Assembly: GCF_002836775.1 (NCBI RefSeq) | Contig: NZ_PJAQ01000032.1 | Coordinates: forward strand, 1 to 64,000 | DNA length: 64,000 nucleotides | Source of the DNA: Colwellia sp. 12G3 | GTDB lineage: Bacteria > Pseudomonadota > Gammaproteobacteria > Enterobacterales > Alteromonadaceae | Reading direction: 5' to 3' | Part shown: positions 32,001 through 41,813 of the stretch, one piece after another | How the letters are laid out: each line of letters starts with the position of its first letter | How positions within the stretch are numbered: the stretch's first letter is position 1 | Made by a program: the position numbers and the translations under genes | Notes under the pieces: generated by a model | Database searches by the model: none | Told to the model about the DNA's origin: nothing | The model's input: the letters and a program-made list of their open reading frames with translations, nothing else

Positions 32001-32363
32001 GGCTAAGTACTGATGGCAGAAGAGGGCTTGCTGGGAAATTGATCATAGATTGTGAAGGTGAACCAAAAATAGAATCGGTATTATGCCGTTACTTTATAAG
32101 CTTATTATCCTTTAGTATTATTACATTCATTCCGTGAATAGTAAAAGTCAGTGTAGCGAGTTTGAGGAATAGTAGCGAGTAATATTATGCTCACGGCTTT
32201 CGTTTGTTTAATAAAGTGCCGCTAAGTATATCGAATGAATCACTGTAAAAATAAACAGCAAAGCACAACACCTAGCTATAAATGGTGGTATACTTTTGAT
32301 TTTTATTTAGCACTATTATCAGCCTAACCTAGCTAATGCCACTTCAATAAAGGTTTTAACCCT
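32001..32363. promoter_or_regulatory. divergent spacer between Cache kinase and uvrD
   Basis: These 363 bases contain no gene. Near the uvrD side are a LexA-type SOS box (32243-32258) and possible -10 hexamers TATAAA (32277-32282) and TATACT (32289-32294). The kinase side must hold the minus-strand promoter, which I could not place. Confidence 0.55.
32243..32258 (+). promoter_or_regulatory. LexA-type SOS box upstream of uvrD
   Basis: CTGTAAAAATAAACAG is an exact match to the gammaproteobacterial LexA pattern CTGT-N8-ACAG, with an AT-rich centre. It lies 106 bases before the uvrD ATG and overlaps the -35 position expected for a TATAAA -10 box at 32277. uvrD is a classical SOS gene in E. coli. 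Confidence 0.8.
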
Positions 32364-34538
32364 ATGGACGTTTCAGAATTACTCGACTCTCTTAATGATA
32401 AACAACGTGACGTTGTTGCTGCCCCAAAGCAAAATATGCTTATTTTGGCTGGCGCAGGCAGTGGTAAAACTCGAGTGTTAGTGCAACGTATCGCCTGGTT
32501 AATGCAAGTTGAGGGCGCTTCTTCGCACAGCATTTTGGCAGTAACTTTTACCAATAAAGCCGCAGCAGAGATGCGTGCTCGTGTAGAGCAAGTGACGAAT
32601 GGTAATACTCACGGTATGTGGATAGGTACTTTTCATGGTTTAGCGCATCGGTTATTAAGAATGCACTTCCAAGAAGCTAATTTACCGCAAAGCTTTCAAG
32701 TATTAGATAGCGATGATCAATTACGTCTAATCAAACGAATCGTTAGGTCGCTCGAACTTGATGAAAAAAAATGGCCACCAAAGCAATTTGTTTGGTATAT
32801 CAATGGCAAAAAAGATGAAGGTCTTCGCCCTCAGCATATTGATGCTCAGTTCGACCCGACTGAAGAGTTGTTTGTTAAAGTTTATAAAGCCTACCAAGAA
32901 ACCTGTGATCGTTCAGGCTTAGTTGATTTCGCCGAATTGTTATTACGTGCGCATGAATTGTGGTTAAAAAATCCAGCCTTATTAGATCATTATCAACAAC
33001 GCTTTGGTCATATTTTAGTGGATGAGTTTCAAGATACCAACGCGATTCAATATGCATGGCTTACTATGTTGGGTAAAGCCCGTAGCAAGGTAATGATTGT
33101 CGGTGATGACGATCAGTCTATTTATGGCTGGCGCGGTGCCAAGATAGAAAACATCGAACGCTTTCTAAAAGAGTATGATGATGCGCAAACTATTCGCCTT
33201 GAGCAAAATTACCGATCAACCGCTAATATTTTGAAATCAGCTAACCAGTTAATTGGCAACAATACTAACCGTATGGGTAAAGAATTGTGGACCGATGGTG
33301 AAGCGGGCGAAAAAATATCAATTTATACTGCTTTTAATGAAATTGATGAAGCACGCTTTATCGCGGGTCGCATAAAACAATGGCGCGACGATGGCGGTAA
33401 ATTGGATGAAGTAGCGATATTGTATCGTTCAAATGCTCAATCACGTTTACTTGAGGAAGCGTTATTACAAGGGCAATTGCCGTATCGTATTTATGGCGGA
33501 CAAAGATTCTTCGAGCGACAAGAGATAAAAGACGCGCTGGCTTACATGCGCCTTATAAATAATCGTGATGATGATGCAGCCTTTGAGCGCGTTATCAATA
33601 CACCTACTCGTGGCATAGGTAATCAAACCTTAGCATTAGTTAGGGATGCAGCGCGGGGTATGGAAGTAACCATGTGGCAAGCTTGTAAGAACATGATACA
33701 AGCTGAGCAGTTGAAGGGCAGGGGTGCTAAAACGATTACGGCATTTATGCAACTGATTGAACAACTGGAAGATGACACCGCTAACCTAGATTTAGATCAG
33801 CAAGCGAATTTCATCATCAGTCATAGTGGCTTAAAGGCGATGTATCAAGCTGAAAAGGGTGAACGCGCCGCTCAGCGTATAGAAAACTTAAACGAGCTAG
33901 TTACGGCTTGTCAAACGTTTGAAAGTGACCCTGAATTAGCGGAAGAACAAACACCGTTAACCGCATTTTTAACTCATGCGGCATTAGAATCAGGTGAATC
34001 ACAAGCGGATGAGTTTGAAGCTGCGGTTCAGTTAATGACAATGCACTCAGCTAAAGGCCTAGAGTTTCCTTTAGTTTTTATTGCTGGCCTTGAAGAAGGC
34101 ATGTTCCCATCGCAACAATCGGTAGAAGATATAGGACGTTTAGAAGAAGAGCGCCGTTTGTGTTATGTAGGCATGACAAGGGCAATGGTTAAGCTATACT
34201 TATGCCACGCTGAAAGTCGTCGCTTATATGGACAAGAAAAGTTCCATAAAGCCAGCCGCTTTTTACGTGAGTTACCTGAAGATTGTATCGAAGAAATTCG
34301 CATGCAGTCGCAAGTGAAACGACCCAGTAAAGTCGGTAAGTTCTCCAATACTTTTACACTAGAAACCTTTGAAAATACTGGTTTTAAGTTGGGGCAACTG
34401 GTTAAGCATTCTAAGTTTGGCGAAGGTGTAGTACTTAACTATGAAGGCAGTGGTGCTCAATCACGTATTCAAGTAAATTTTGCTGATGTAGGAAGTAAAT
34501 GGTTAGTGGTGGAGTATGCCAACTTACAAGCCGTATAA
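32364..34538 (+). CDS. uvrD: DNA helicase II (UvrD)
   Basis: UvrD is the 3'-5' SF1A helicase of mismatch and nucleotide excision repair. The 724 residues (E. coli 720) contain Walker A AGAGSGKTR (29-37), motif Ia FTNKAAAEMRARV, Walker B LVDEFQDTN, motif III GDDDQSIYGWRGA, motif IV NYRST, motif V MTMHSAKGLEFPLVFIAGLEEG and motif VI VGMTRA. The C-terminal Tudor-like domain (GQLVKHSKFGEGVVL) that binds RNA polymerase is present. It is transcribed from a promoter with an SOS box. Confidence 0.97.
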   Translation: MDVSELLDSLNDKQRDVVAAPKQNMLILAGAGSGKTRVLVQRIAWLMQVEGASSHSILAVTFTNKAAAEMRARVEQVTNGNTHGMWIGTFHGLAHRLLRMHFQEANLPQSFQVLDSDDQLRLIKRIVRSLELDEKKWPPKQFVWYINGKKDEGLRPQHIDAQFDPTEELFVKVYKAYQETCDRSGLVDFAELLLRAHELWLKNPALLDHYQQRFGHILVDEFQDTNAIQYAWLTMLGKARSKVMIVGDDDQSIYGWRGAKIENIERFLKEYDDAQTIRLEQNYRSTANILKSANQLIGNNTNRMGKELWTDGEAGEKISIYTAFNEIDEARFIAGRIKQWRDDGGKLDEVAILYRSNAQSRLLEEALLQGQLPYRIYGGQRFFERQEIKDALAYMRLINNRDDDAAFERVINTPTRGIGNQTLALVRDAARGMEVTMWQACKNMIQAEQLKGRGAKTITAFMQLIEQLEDDTANLDLDQQANFIISHSGLKAMYQAEKGERAAQRIENLNELVTACQTFESDPELAEEQTPLTAFLTHAALESGESQADEFEAAVQLMTMHSAKGLEFPLVFIAGLEEGMFPSQQSVEDIGRLEEERRLCYVGMTRAMVKLYLCHAESRRLYGQEKFHKASRFLRELPEDCIEEIRMQSQVKRPSKVGKFSNTFTLETFENTGFKLGQLVKHSKFGEGVVLNYEGSGAQSRIQVNFADVGSKWLVVEYANLQAV

Positions 34539-34606
34539 CTGAGTCTATATTGGTTAATGAAACGAACAGCCAGAAAATAGTCCATTTAAAATAAAAAGGT
34601 GTTGTG

Positions 34607-35866
34607 ATGTCTCAAAGATTATTAGTAGTAGAAGACAGTAAACCGATAGCGACTGTTATCAAACAGATCGCCCGCTCATTAAAATTTGATGTGGTCATTG
34701 CCACTGATTTGGCAGAAGTGGAAAATATTTTATCAACAGATACTGATTTTTTTGCGGCTACTATTGATTATGCTTTACCCGATGCTCTCGATGGTGAGGC
34801 AATCGCGTGTGTGCTGTCCCATGGTATTCCTAGCATAGTCATGACAGGTAAAATGGATGATGAAACACGACAAAAAATACTATCACAACCAGTCATTGAT
34901 TATATTCCCAAAGAAAATAGCCAAGCCTTTTTGTATTTAAAGCGTGTTTTGCATTGGCAGCAAACCAATAATAAAAACACCATTTTAGTGGTTGATGACT
35001 CATCTTCAGCGCGAAACCATATTGTAGAATTATTAAAACGCCGTAATTTTAATGTGATAACGGCTAATAATGGTGTTCAAGCCTTAGAAAAAATGACTCA
35101 ACATAAAAGTATTAAAATGGTCATCACTGATTTAGAAATGCCGGAGATGGATGGTATTGCGTTAACCAATGAAATTCGACGCATGTATACCCGAGAACAA
35201 GTTGCCGTGATAGGTATTTCAGGTGCGAGTAATGGCATTCATTCAGCGCGTTTTATAAAAAATGGTGCTGATGACTTTTTACGTAAACCTTTTTGCCCAG
35301 AAGAATTCTATTGTCGTATTACTCAAAATATTGAAAGTTTGAATAATATTGCCAAAATTCAACATGCAGCGAATACCGATTATTTAACGGATCTTGCTAA
35401 TCGCCGTGCTTTTATCCGTAGTGCTGAACTACGCGTTAAAGAATATATTAATAAAAAGGTACCTTATTGTTTAGCGATGATAGATATCGATTTTTTTAAG
35501 AAAGTAAATGATAGCTATGGTCATGACGTGGGTGATCAAGTATTAAAGGTCGTGGCATTATATATGCGTAAACATTTTGGTGCTGGTCTTACCGCTCGAT
35601 TGGGCGGAGAAGAGTTTGCCGTTTTACTGCATGGCATAGACCAAGACAACTTATACAATAAGCTAGATGATTTTAGACGAGAAATTGCTGTTTCTACTCT
35701 GCCTGCTGGAGCTGAATCTATATCAATAACCTTGAGTATAGGGGTGGTTTTTGATAGCCCAGACGAGTTCTCTAAACAAATGAATGAAGCGGATAATGCC
35801 TTATATCTAGCGAAAGAAAATGGTCGTAATCAGGTGGTCATCTTTGGCACAGAATTAGAAGACTAG
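34607..35866 (+). CDS. response regulator with two receivers and a GGDEF domain
   Basis: This soluble protein carries two receiver domains (phospho-acceptors D54 and D175) and a diguanylate cyclase domain with an intact GGEEF (333-337). It should make cyclic di-GMP under phosphorelay control. No RxxD inhibitory site precedes GGEEF. ATG at 34607 has AGG seven bases upstream and is preferred over GTG at 34604. It follows uvrD by about 70 bases, but no functional link is evident. The cognate kinase is unknown. Confidence 0.9.
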   Translation: MSQRLLVVEDSKPIATVIKQIARSLKFDVVIATDLAEVENILSTDTDFFAATIDYALPDALDGEAIACVLSHGIPSIVMTGKMDDETRQKILSQPVIDYIPKENSQAFLYLKRVLHWQQTNNKNTILVVDDSSSARNHIVELLKRRNFNVITANNGVQALEKMTQHKSIKMVITDLEMPEMDGIALTNEIRRMYTREQVAVIGISGASNGIHSARFIKNGADDFLRKPFCPEEFYCRITQNIESLNNIAKIQHAANTDYLTDLANRRAFIRSAELRVKEYINKKVPYCLAMIDIDFFKKVNDSYGHDVGDQVLKVVALYMRKHFGAGLTARLGGEEFAVLLHGIDQDNLYNKLDDFRREIAVSTLPAGAESISITLSIGVVFDSPDEFSKQMNEADNALYLAKENGRNQVVIFGTELED

Positions 35867-35887
35867 CTAGTTTCATTGCTAATAAAA

Positions 35888-35918
35888 TAAAAATAGCGCT
35901 TTTAAGCGCTATTTTTTT
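35888..35918. terminator. bidirectional terminator between the GGDEF gene and rarD
   Basis: AAATAGCGCTT (35891-35901) and AAGCGCTATTT (35904-35914) form a perfect stem, with A's before and T's after. It sits between two convergent genes and can end both transcripts. Confidence 0.88.
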
Positions 35919-35935
35919 GAACTTAGATAAGCTAT

Positions 35936-36838
35936 TTAAGCACGCTTTTTAAATGAATCCAGACTATAAAGTACTAATGCAGCCCATATGAATACAAAGG
36001 TAATTAACTCAGCACTTTTCATGGTTTCTTGATAATAAAAGGTAGCCAATAAAAACATAATACTTGGGCCCAAGTATTGAAAAAATCCTAAGGTCGACAG
36101 TGCTAACCGTTTAGCTGCAATAGTAAAAAACAATAGCGGTGCTGTTGTTACTATGCCGGCCATGATCAAAGTAAAGTTCAAGCTAGCGGTATTTATTGCC
36201 ATATTACTTGTACTGCTTTCGACAAAGAAATACCAATAAATGAGTGCTATAGGCAGCATTAACAGGGATTCAATAAATAATCCGATGAATGAGTTAATAG
36301 GGAGTTTCTTTCTAAGTAATCCGTAAATTGCAAAGGTACTGGCTAAAGCAAGTGAGATGATGGGTAAAGTACCTAAAGCAATGAGTTGTACCAATACGCC
36401 AAGCAGAGCTAAACCAACGGCTATTAATTGGTTGCGACGTAAGCGCTCATGAAAAAATATCATGCCTAATATCACATTAAATAATGGATTAATGTAATAA
36501 CCTAAACTGGCATCAAGCAAATGATTGTTGTTTACCGCCCAGATGAACAAAAACCAATTCACCGCAAGAAAGCTAGCCGATAAACACAATTGCAATAATA
36601 CTTTCGGCTGTTTGAAAACCTCGACTAATTGCGACCACTTCTTCATGACAATGATCATCACCAACAAAAACACCGTTGACCAAATCACTCTATGCATCAT
36701 TATTTCACCAGGTTCAATGGCGGTGAGTAATTTAAAATAGATTGGTGCAAAACCCCATAACAGGTATGCACTTAATGCACTAAATGCACCGTTACGGCTA
36801 CTATTGGCTTCAAGCTGATTAGGGGCTGTCGCAGTCAT
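35936..36838 (-). CDS. rarD: RarD, EamA-family permease
   Basis: A 300-residue membrane protein with about ten helices of the DMT superfamily. The N-terminal GAFSALSAYLLWGFAPIYFKLL and the following HRVIWSTVFLL are characteristic of RarD (chloramphenicol-sensitive protein RarD in older annotation). It probably exports a small metabolite; the substrate is unknown. Length equals E. coli RarD closely (296). Confidence 0.9.
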   Translation of the reverse strand: MTATAPNQLEANSSRNGAFSALSAYLLWGFAPIYFKLLTAIEPGEIMMHRVIWSTVFLLVMIIVMKKWSQLVEVFKQPKVLLQLCLSASFLAVNWFLFIWAVNNNHLLDASLGYYINPLFNVILGMIFFHERLRRNQLIAVGLALLGVLVQLIALGTLPIISLALASTFAIYGLLRKKLPINSFIGLFIESLLMLPIALIYWYFFVESSTSNMAINTASLNFTLIMAGIVTTAPLLFFTIAAKRLALSTLGFFQYLGPSIMFLLATFYYQETMKSAELITFVFIWAALVLYSLDSFKKRA

Positions 36839-37084
36839 GATTTATTTGTTCAACTGTATTAGGGATGAAAGAGTGTGGATAATAGCATGACATTAAGAGC
36901 TTGAAGTATTATAAAGCTAAGGGGGGATTTTTTGCATCGTAAACTTGTTAATACTAGTCTCTTTACTTATAAGTAACTAAATGATTTTACTTGAGTTATA
37001 AATATATTTTTCTGTGCTAGGTTTTCACAGTGTCGCTGAGTTAAAATAGTAATATTATCCATAAGACAATTAGTCGACACCTTC

Positions 37085-38944
37085 TTGAACTCCTCAGTAG
37101 CCAACGCCCAAACCAGTGCCGAAGTCAGTACAGAAATACGTACCGAAGTTAGTACAGAAGATAGTGCATTATTGCTCGACACTTTAAAGCATCATTTCGG
37201 CTATGAGAGCTTTCGTGAGGGACAAGCTAAAATTATTAACAGCTTGTTACAAGGGCAAGATTCATTGGTGTTAATGCCTACAGGTGGCGGTAAATCATTG
37301 TGTTATCAACTTCCTGCGGTATTATTGCCGGGTGTAACAGTCGTTGTTTCGCCGTTGATCGCCTTGATGAAAGATCAAGTAGATGGGTTAACTCGACAAG
37401 GTATATCAGCTGCTTTTATTAATTCTAGTCTTGAACAAAGCGAAATTAGTGAAATTTTTGCTCGCTTAGGGCGAGGTGAAATTAAATTACTGTATGTTGC
37501 CCCTGAACGTTTAACTAATTATTATTTCTTACAAAGTTTGAGTCAGTTACCACTCAGCTTATTTGCGATTGATGAGGCACACTGTATTTCTCAGTGGGGT
37601 CATGATTTCAGACCGGCTTATACCAAGCTGCAATGTTTAAAACAAAACTTTCCAACCGTGCCCGTTATGGCGTTAACCGCTACGGCCGATGTTACAACCC
37701 GTAAAGATATTTTGAATCAACTTGCGCTACCAAACCCCTATATTCATCTTGATAGTTTTGACCGACCTAATATTCGTTTTACCTTAGCCCCTAAATATAA
37801 TGGCGAAAAGCAGTTACTGGGTTATATCAAAAAGAAGGGTGAAGATAGTGGTATTATTTATTGCAACAGTCGTTGGCAAGTAGAAAAATTAGCTAAGTAT
37901 TTAGCGGCTAGTGGCATAAATTGTGCGGCTTATCATGCCGGACTAGAAAACGAAATTCGTTCTTTAGTACAAGAGGGGTTTACCAAAGATAACATTCAAA
38001 TAGTCATTGCTACCGTTGCTTTTGGATTAGGGATCAATAAACCTAATGTGCGTTATGTTATACATTTTGAACCCCCACGTACTTTAGAGTCTTATTATCA
38101 AGAAATTGGTCGTGCTGGTCGTGATGGCTTAAACGCAGAAGCCTTATTTTTAGTCGATGAAAAAGATGTTGCGCGTATTAAGAAACGTATTAGTGAAGGC
38201 GATAATCCACAGCGAGTCAATGTTGAAATGCAGCGCTTTGCTGCCATGGATGCCTTTATTGATGCACAAACTTGCCGTAGGCAGGTAGTACTGAATTATT
38301 TCGCTGAATATACCGAAAAAGGCTGTGGTAATTGTGATATTTGCTTAGATCCTCCCAGTCAATTTGATGGCACCATAGAGGCGCAAAAAGTATTGTCGTG
38401 TGTCTATCGTGTAGAACAACAAGGTGATATTAATCATGTTATTGCTGTTTTACGTGGCGAACTCACCGATAAAATTAAGCAATTAGCACACGATAAAGTC
38501 TCTACCTTTGGTATTGGTAAAGGCAAAACCACAGGTTACTGGTTCTCGATTATTGCTCAACTAATACATTTAGGTTATTTACAGCAAGATATAGAGCAAC
38601 AATCTATTTTATGTTTAACGCAAGCATCCGGCGTGGTATTAAAAGCGCAAGAGCCTTTGATGTTGGCGAGCCCACGTCTGCAAAAAGCCAGTTACTGGCA
38701 AGAAAAAGCCCCACAAAAAAGTTATGACCGAGTCTTGTTTGCAAAGCTACGCGAACTGCGTAAAGCGATTGCCGATGGTGAAGACATTGCACCATTTATT
38801 GTCTTTAATGATGCAACTTTATCTGAATTGGCAAGGGTACAGCCGAAAACATCACGTGAAATGCTGAGTATAAGTGGCATAGGTGATGTGAAGTTATCCC
38901 GTTATGGCCAACCGTTTCTTGCGTTGATTAAAGAGCATAAGTAA
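37085..38944 (+). CDS. recQ: ATP-dependent DNA helicase RecQ
   Basis: A 3'-5' helicase for recombination and fork repair. Order of motifs: GQAKII motif 0, Walker [19 protein letters not shown] in [17 protein letters not shown], motif [12 protein letters not shown], the zinc-binding cysteines (CRRQ ... GCGNCDIC), winged helix and C-terminal HRDC domain (about 530-610). There is no ATG near the start; TTG at 37085 is the only reasonable initiator before homology begins near residue 27. The extra N-terminus contains an STE/TEVSTE repeat. Confidence 0.93.
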   Translation: MNSSVANAQTSAEVSTEIRTEVSTEDSALLLDTLKHHFGYESFREGQAKIINSLLQGQDSLVLMPTGGGKSLCYQLPAVLLPGVTVVVSPLIALMKDQVDGLTRQGISAAFINSSLEQSEISEIFARLGRGEIKLLYVAPERLTNYYFLQSLSQLPLSLFAIDEAHCISQWGHDFRPAYTKLQCLKQNFPTVPVMALTATADVTTRKDILNQLALPNPYIHLDSFDRPNIRFTLAPKYNGEKQLLGYIKKKGEDSGIIYCNSRWQVEKLAKYLAASGINCAAYHAGLENEIRSLVQEGFTKDNIQIVIATVAFGLGINKPNVRYVIHFEPPRTLESYYQEIGRAGRDGLNAEALFLVDEKDVARIKKRISEGDNPQRVNVEMQRFAAMDAFIDAQTCRRQVVLNYFAEYTEKGCGNCDICLDPPSQFDGTIEAQKVLSCVYRVEQQGDINHVIAVLRGELTDKIKQLAHDKVSTFGIGKGKTTGYWFSIIAQLIHLGYLQQDIEQQSILCLTQASGVVLKAQEPLMLASPRLQKASYWQEKAPQKSYDRVLFAKLRELRKAIADGEDIAPFIVFNDATLSELARVQPKTSREMLSISGIGDVKLSRYGQPFLALIKEHK

Positions 38945-38970
38945 CCAACGCACTAAAAATGACATATAAA

Positions 38971-39005
38971 AAATGCCGAGTAACCTTGATGGTTAATCGG
39001 CATTT
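38971..39005. terminator. hairpin between recQ and the Cys-rich microprotein gene
   Basis: AAATGCCGA...TCGGCATTT encloses a second paired part (TAACC/GGTTA), giving a long stem between two convergent genes. A short A-run lies on the left and TTT on the right. It probably terminates both. Confidence 0.75.
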
Positions 39006-39032
39006 GTAAAAGCACACTTGATAGAGAGTAAA

Positions 39033-39140
39033 TTACTCTTTCTCAGCTACTTCAGTTGGTTCTGTTGTTTTATCTTGAGCTTGTTCTTGCTCTTTTTTTT
39101 CATCATGACCTTCGCCACCACAACCACCACAACAACCCAT
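39033..39140 (-). CDS. 35-residue Cys/Gly-rich microprotein
   Basis: A 35-codon gene starting MGCCGGCGGEGHDEKK and ending in a Glu/Gln/Thr tail (QEQAQDKTTEPTEVAEKE). GGAG stands six bases before the ATG, an excellent ribosome-binding site. The CCGGCGG head could bind a metal or be lipidated or palmitoylated-like, but there is no signal peptide. Small proteins with a CCGGCG head occur in marine gammaproteobacteria as conserved hypotheticals. It is followed by a terminator hairpin (38971-39005). Function unknown. Confidence 0.7.
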   Translation of the reverse strand: MGCCGGCGGEGHDEKKEQEQAQDKTTEPTEVAEKE

Positions 39141-39178
39141 AATTTACTCCAGTTACTTAAATTTAATTGGTATAAATA

Positions 39179-39337
39179 ATACCCATTCCATTAAGTTATT
39201 GCCCACTTGTGCTGGTTAAAATACTCCAAGACGACGTTGTTCTCAATCCCAATAGCAAGCTATTAGTCAATCAAGCGCCTACCCTTGAAATATTTTTCCT
39301 GCGCACAACAAGATCACAAACTTAATGGAACAGGTAT
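39179..39337. mobile_element. MITE-like long palindrome, copy 2
   Basis: The left end ATACCCATTCCATTAAGTT (39179-39197) and the right end (complement ATACCTGTTCCATTAAGTT, 39319-39337) differ at two positions. Internal pairing continues to a central AATAGCAAGCTATT hairpin. The ends match copy 1 at 28138 in the pattern ATACnnnTTCCATTAAnT. It carries no gene and lies between the microprotein gene and the prolyl oligopeptidase gene. Target duplications were not clear. Confidence 0.7.
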
Positions 39338-39401
39338 AAGACTTGTTGAAATAGTACCCGAGTAATTTCCTCAGGTACTTGATCGAGATCAGCTTTACTC
39401 G

Positions 39402-39440
39402 TTTAAAATAAGCGCTAACTAAGGTTTAGCTAGCGCTTAA
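39402..39440 (-). terminator. terminator of the prolyl oligopeptidase gene
   Basis: On the minus strand AAGCGCTAGCTAA and TTAGTTAGCGCTT pair across a 3-base loop and are followed by ATTTTAAA. It starts a few bases after the stop codon at 39446. Confidence 0.8.
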
Positions 39441-39445
39441 ATACA

Positions 39446-41617
39446 TTACTTTGGTAATGCAGTAAAACCCATGTTGAACAAGGTAAATGCATAAATATCT
39501 GCATACTGTTCGATAGTTTTAGATACTGGCGTACCTGCACCATGACCCGCATTGGTTTCAATGCGAATTAATGTTGGAGCGTTACCTGCTTGTTTGGCTT
39601 GTAACTCAGCGGCAAACTTAAATGAATGTGCTGGAACCACACGGTCATCATGATCACCTGTAGTTACCATAGTCGCTGGATAACTAACACCGGCTTTAAC
39701 ATTATGCACAGGAGAATAAGCTTTTAAGTAAGTGAACATTTCTTCACTTTGCTCAGCAGTACCATAATCGTAAGCCCAGCCAGCACCTGCAGTGAAGGTA
39801 TGGTATCTCAGCATGTCTAATACACCAACAGCTGGTAATGCTACTTTCATCAGATCAGGACGTTGTGTCATAACCGCACCCACTAATAAACCACCGTTAG
39901 AACCACCATTAATGGCTAAGTAGTCACTCGAGGTATAATCTTGCTTGATTAAGAACTCACCCGCTGCAATAAAGTCATCAAAAACGTTTTGTTTAGCTAA
40001 CTGTGTACCTGCTTTATGCCATTGTTTACCGTATTCACCGCCGCCACGTAAGTTAGCAACTGCGTAGATACCACCTTGCTCTAACCATACTGCGCGTGAA
40101 ACGCTAAACCTTGGTGTTAAGCTAACGTTGAAGCCACCGTACCCGTAAAGGATAGTTGGATTTTTACCATTAAGTTCAATACCTTTTTTATAGGTAATGA
40201 TCATAGGTACTTTCGTACCATCTTTTGAAGGGTAAAATACCTGCTTTGACTCGTAAGCTTCGCTATCAAATTTAGCGCCTGACTTACGGTAAACATCACT
40301 GTTACCCTTATCTATGTTGTAGCTATAGATGGTGCCGGGCGTTTTGTAATTACTAAATGAGTAATATAGGGTACTTTCATCTTTATCACCGGCTAAAGCA
40401 GAAGCACTACCTACACCAGGTAAGTTGATTTCACGAATTTTCTTACCTTGATAATCGTACTGGTAAACTTTAGAAATGGCATCAACCATGTACTCAGTAA
40501 AGAAGAAACCGCCACCTGTTGAAGCGCTTAATACATAATCTGTTTCAGCAATAAAATCGGTCCAGTTGTTACTTGCTGGCGCTTTCGCATTTACCGTAAC
40601 AATTTTCTTATTTGGAGCGCCTAAGTTAGTCACTAAGAATAACTTGTCACCTTCATTTTCAATAACAGAGGTATCAGCATCAAAGTTATCCGTAATGGTA
40701 ACTAATGGGCTATTAGGTTTGGTTAAATCTTTAAGGTAAAGATCATTACCTGACGTTGAAATAGCGCCTGAAATAAGTAAGAAACGATTATCTTCTGTAA
40801 CATCACCACCTACGTAACGACGCTTCTGTTCTGCGGTGTTACCAAAAATAACTTTATCGTCTTTTTGTGGTTGACCTAATACATGGTAATAAAGTTTATG
40901 TTGGTCGGTTTTTGCCGATAACTCACTACCTTTTGGCTTATCGTAACTTGAGTAGTAAAAACCTTCATTTTTAAACCAAGAAATGCCTGAAAACTTCACA
41001 TCAATAAGCGGTGTTTCTAGCACTTTTTTTGTTTCAACATCAATGATGATGATTTTACGCCAGTCACTACCACCTTCAGAAATAGCATAAGCGGCAATTG
41101 AACCGTCTTTAGAAAAGCTTAATTGACCTAGTGAGGTGGTGCCGTCTTCGCTAAAAGAGTTTGGATCTAAGAATATTTCAGCCTTACCACCATCTTTTTG
41201 ACGATAAACCACATATTGGTTTTGTAGACCGTCATTTTTATAAAAATAGGTATAGTTACCTTCTTTAAAAGGAGCGCCAACTTTTTCGTAGTTCCATAAC
41301 TCAGCTAAACGAGATTTAAGCTGGCCACGGTAAGGGATTTGTGACAAATAATCGAAAGTCACCTTGTTTTCAGCTGTAACCCAAGCACCTGTTTCTTCAC
41401 TACGGTCATCTTCTAACCAACGGTAAGGATCAGCAACATCAGTACCAAAAAAATTGTCAACCGCGTCACCTTTTTGTGTCACAGGGTAACTGATTTTTTG
41501 TGTTTGTTCTTGAGCTGAAGCAACAGCATTTGATGTTTTATCAACACTGTTACCAGTACAACCGGCTAATACACTAGTGACCAAAATACTGGTCAAGAAA
41601 AGGCTTTGTTTCTTCAT
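39446..41617 (-). CDS. prolyl oligopeptidase family serine peptidase, lipoprotein
   Basis: An S9A peptidase that cleaves short peptides after proline. The start at 41617 ([10 protein letters not shown]) is preferred over an upstream in-frame ATG, because GAGA precedes it and a lipoprotein signal follows (lipobox LAGC, C20). Then come a beta-propeller (about 50-430) and an alpha/beta hydrolase domain with S573 in NGGSNGGLL, Asp in GDHDDRVVP and His in NAGHGAG. The lipidation places it in the envelope, where it could digest imported or surface peptides. Confidence 0.92.
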   Translation of the reverse strand: MKKQSLFLTSILVTSVLAGCTGNSVDKTSNAVASAQEQTQKISYPVTQKGDAVDNFFGTDVADPYRWLEDDRSEETGAWVTAENKVTFDYLSQIPYRGQLKSRLAELWNYEKVGAPFKEGNYTYFYKNDGLQNQYVVYRQKDGGKAEIFLDPNSFSEDGTTSLGQLSFSKDGSIAAYAISEGGSDWRKIIIIDVETKKVLETPLIDVKFSGISWFKNEGFYYSSYDKPKGSELSAKTDQHKLYYHVLGQPQKDDKVIFGNTAEQKRRYVGGDVTEDNRFLLISGAISTSGNDLYLKDLTKPNSPLVTITDNFDADTSVIENEGDKLFLVTNLGAPNKKIVTVNAKAPASNNWTDFIAETDYVLSASTGGGFFFTEYMVDAISKVYQYDYQGKKIREINLPGVGSASALAGDKDESTLYYSFSNYKTPGTIYSYNIDKGNSDVYRKSGAKFDSEAYESKQVFYPSKDGTKVPMIITYKKGIELNGKNPTILYGYGGFNVSLTPRFSVSRAVWLEQGGIYAVANLRGGGEYGKQWHKAGTQLAKQNVFDDFIAAGEFLIKQDYTSSDYLAINGGSNGGLLVGAVMTQRPDLMKVALPAVGVLDMLRYHTFTAGAGWAYDYGTAEQSEEMFTYLKAYSPVHNVKAGVSYPATMVTTGDHDDRVVPAHSFKFAAELQAKQAGNAPTLIRIETNAGHGAGTPVSKTIEQYADIYAFTLFNMGFTALPK

Positions 41618-41738
41618 TTGAATCTCGCTTGTTGAAGTGATTATTGTGATCTTCATTCACTTAGAATGACGGTGCATATTCACATTTATTTTACAAATCG
41701 TTTGGCAGTGTAGCAGAAGAGGGTTGAGCAAGACTACG

Positions 41739-41766
41739 GCTTACCTCATTGAGTATTGAGGTAAGC
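41739..41766 (-). other. perfect hairpin between cti and the peptidase gene
   Basis: GCTTACCTCA (41739-41748) and TGAGGTAAGC (41757-41766) make a 10-bp perfect stem with an 8-base loop, 48 bases after the cti stop. No T-run follows on the minus strand. It may be a weak terminator or an RNA-stabilising hairpin. Confidence 0.6.
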
Positions 41767-41813
41767 GGCAGTATTTTGTTACAGAGTATTGCTAATTGAT
41801 TTTCTACAAAAAA

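Noticed and set aside
39379..39392. FNR/CRP-like site TTGATCGAGATCAG
   Set aside because: It lies just after the end of the peptidase gene, between a MITE-like element and a terminator, with no gene start in a suitable position. Probably chance.
41617..41656. Upstream in-frame ATG of the prolyl oligopeptidase
   Set aside because: It would put 13 residues ahead of a perfect lipoprotein signal; ATG at 41617 has the better ribosome-binding site.
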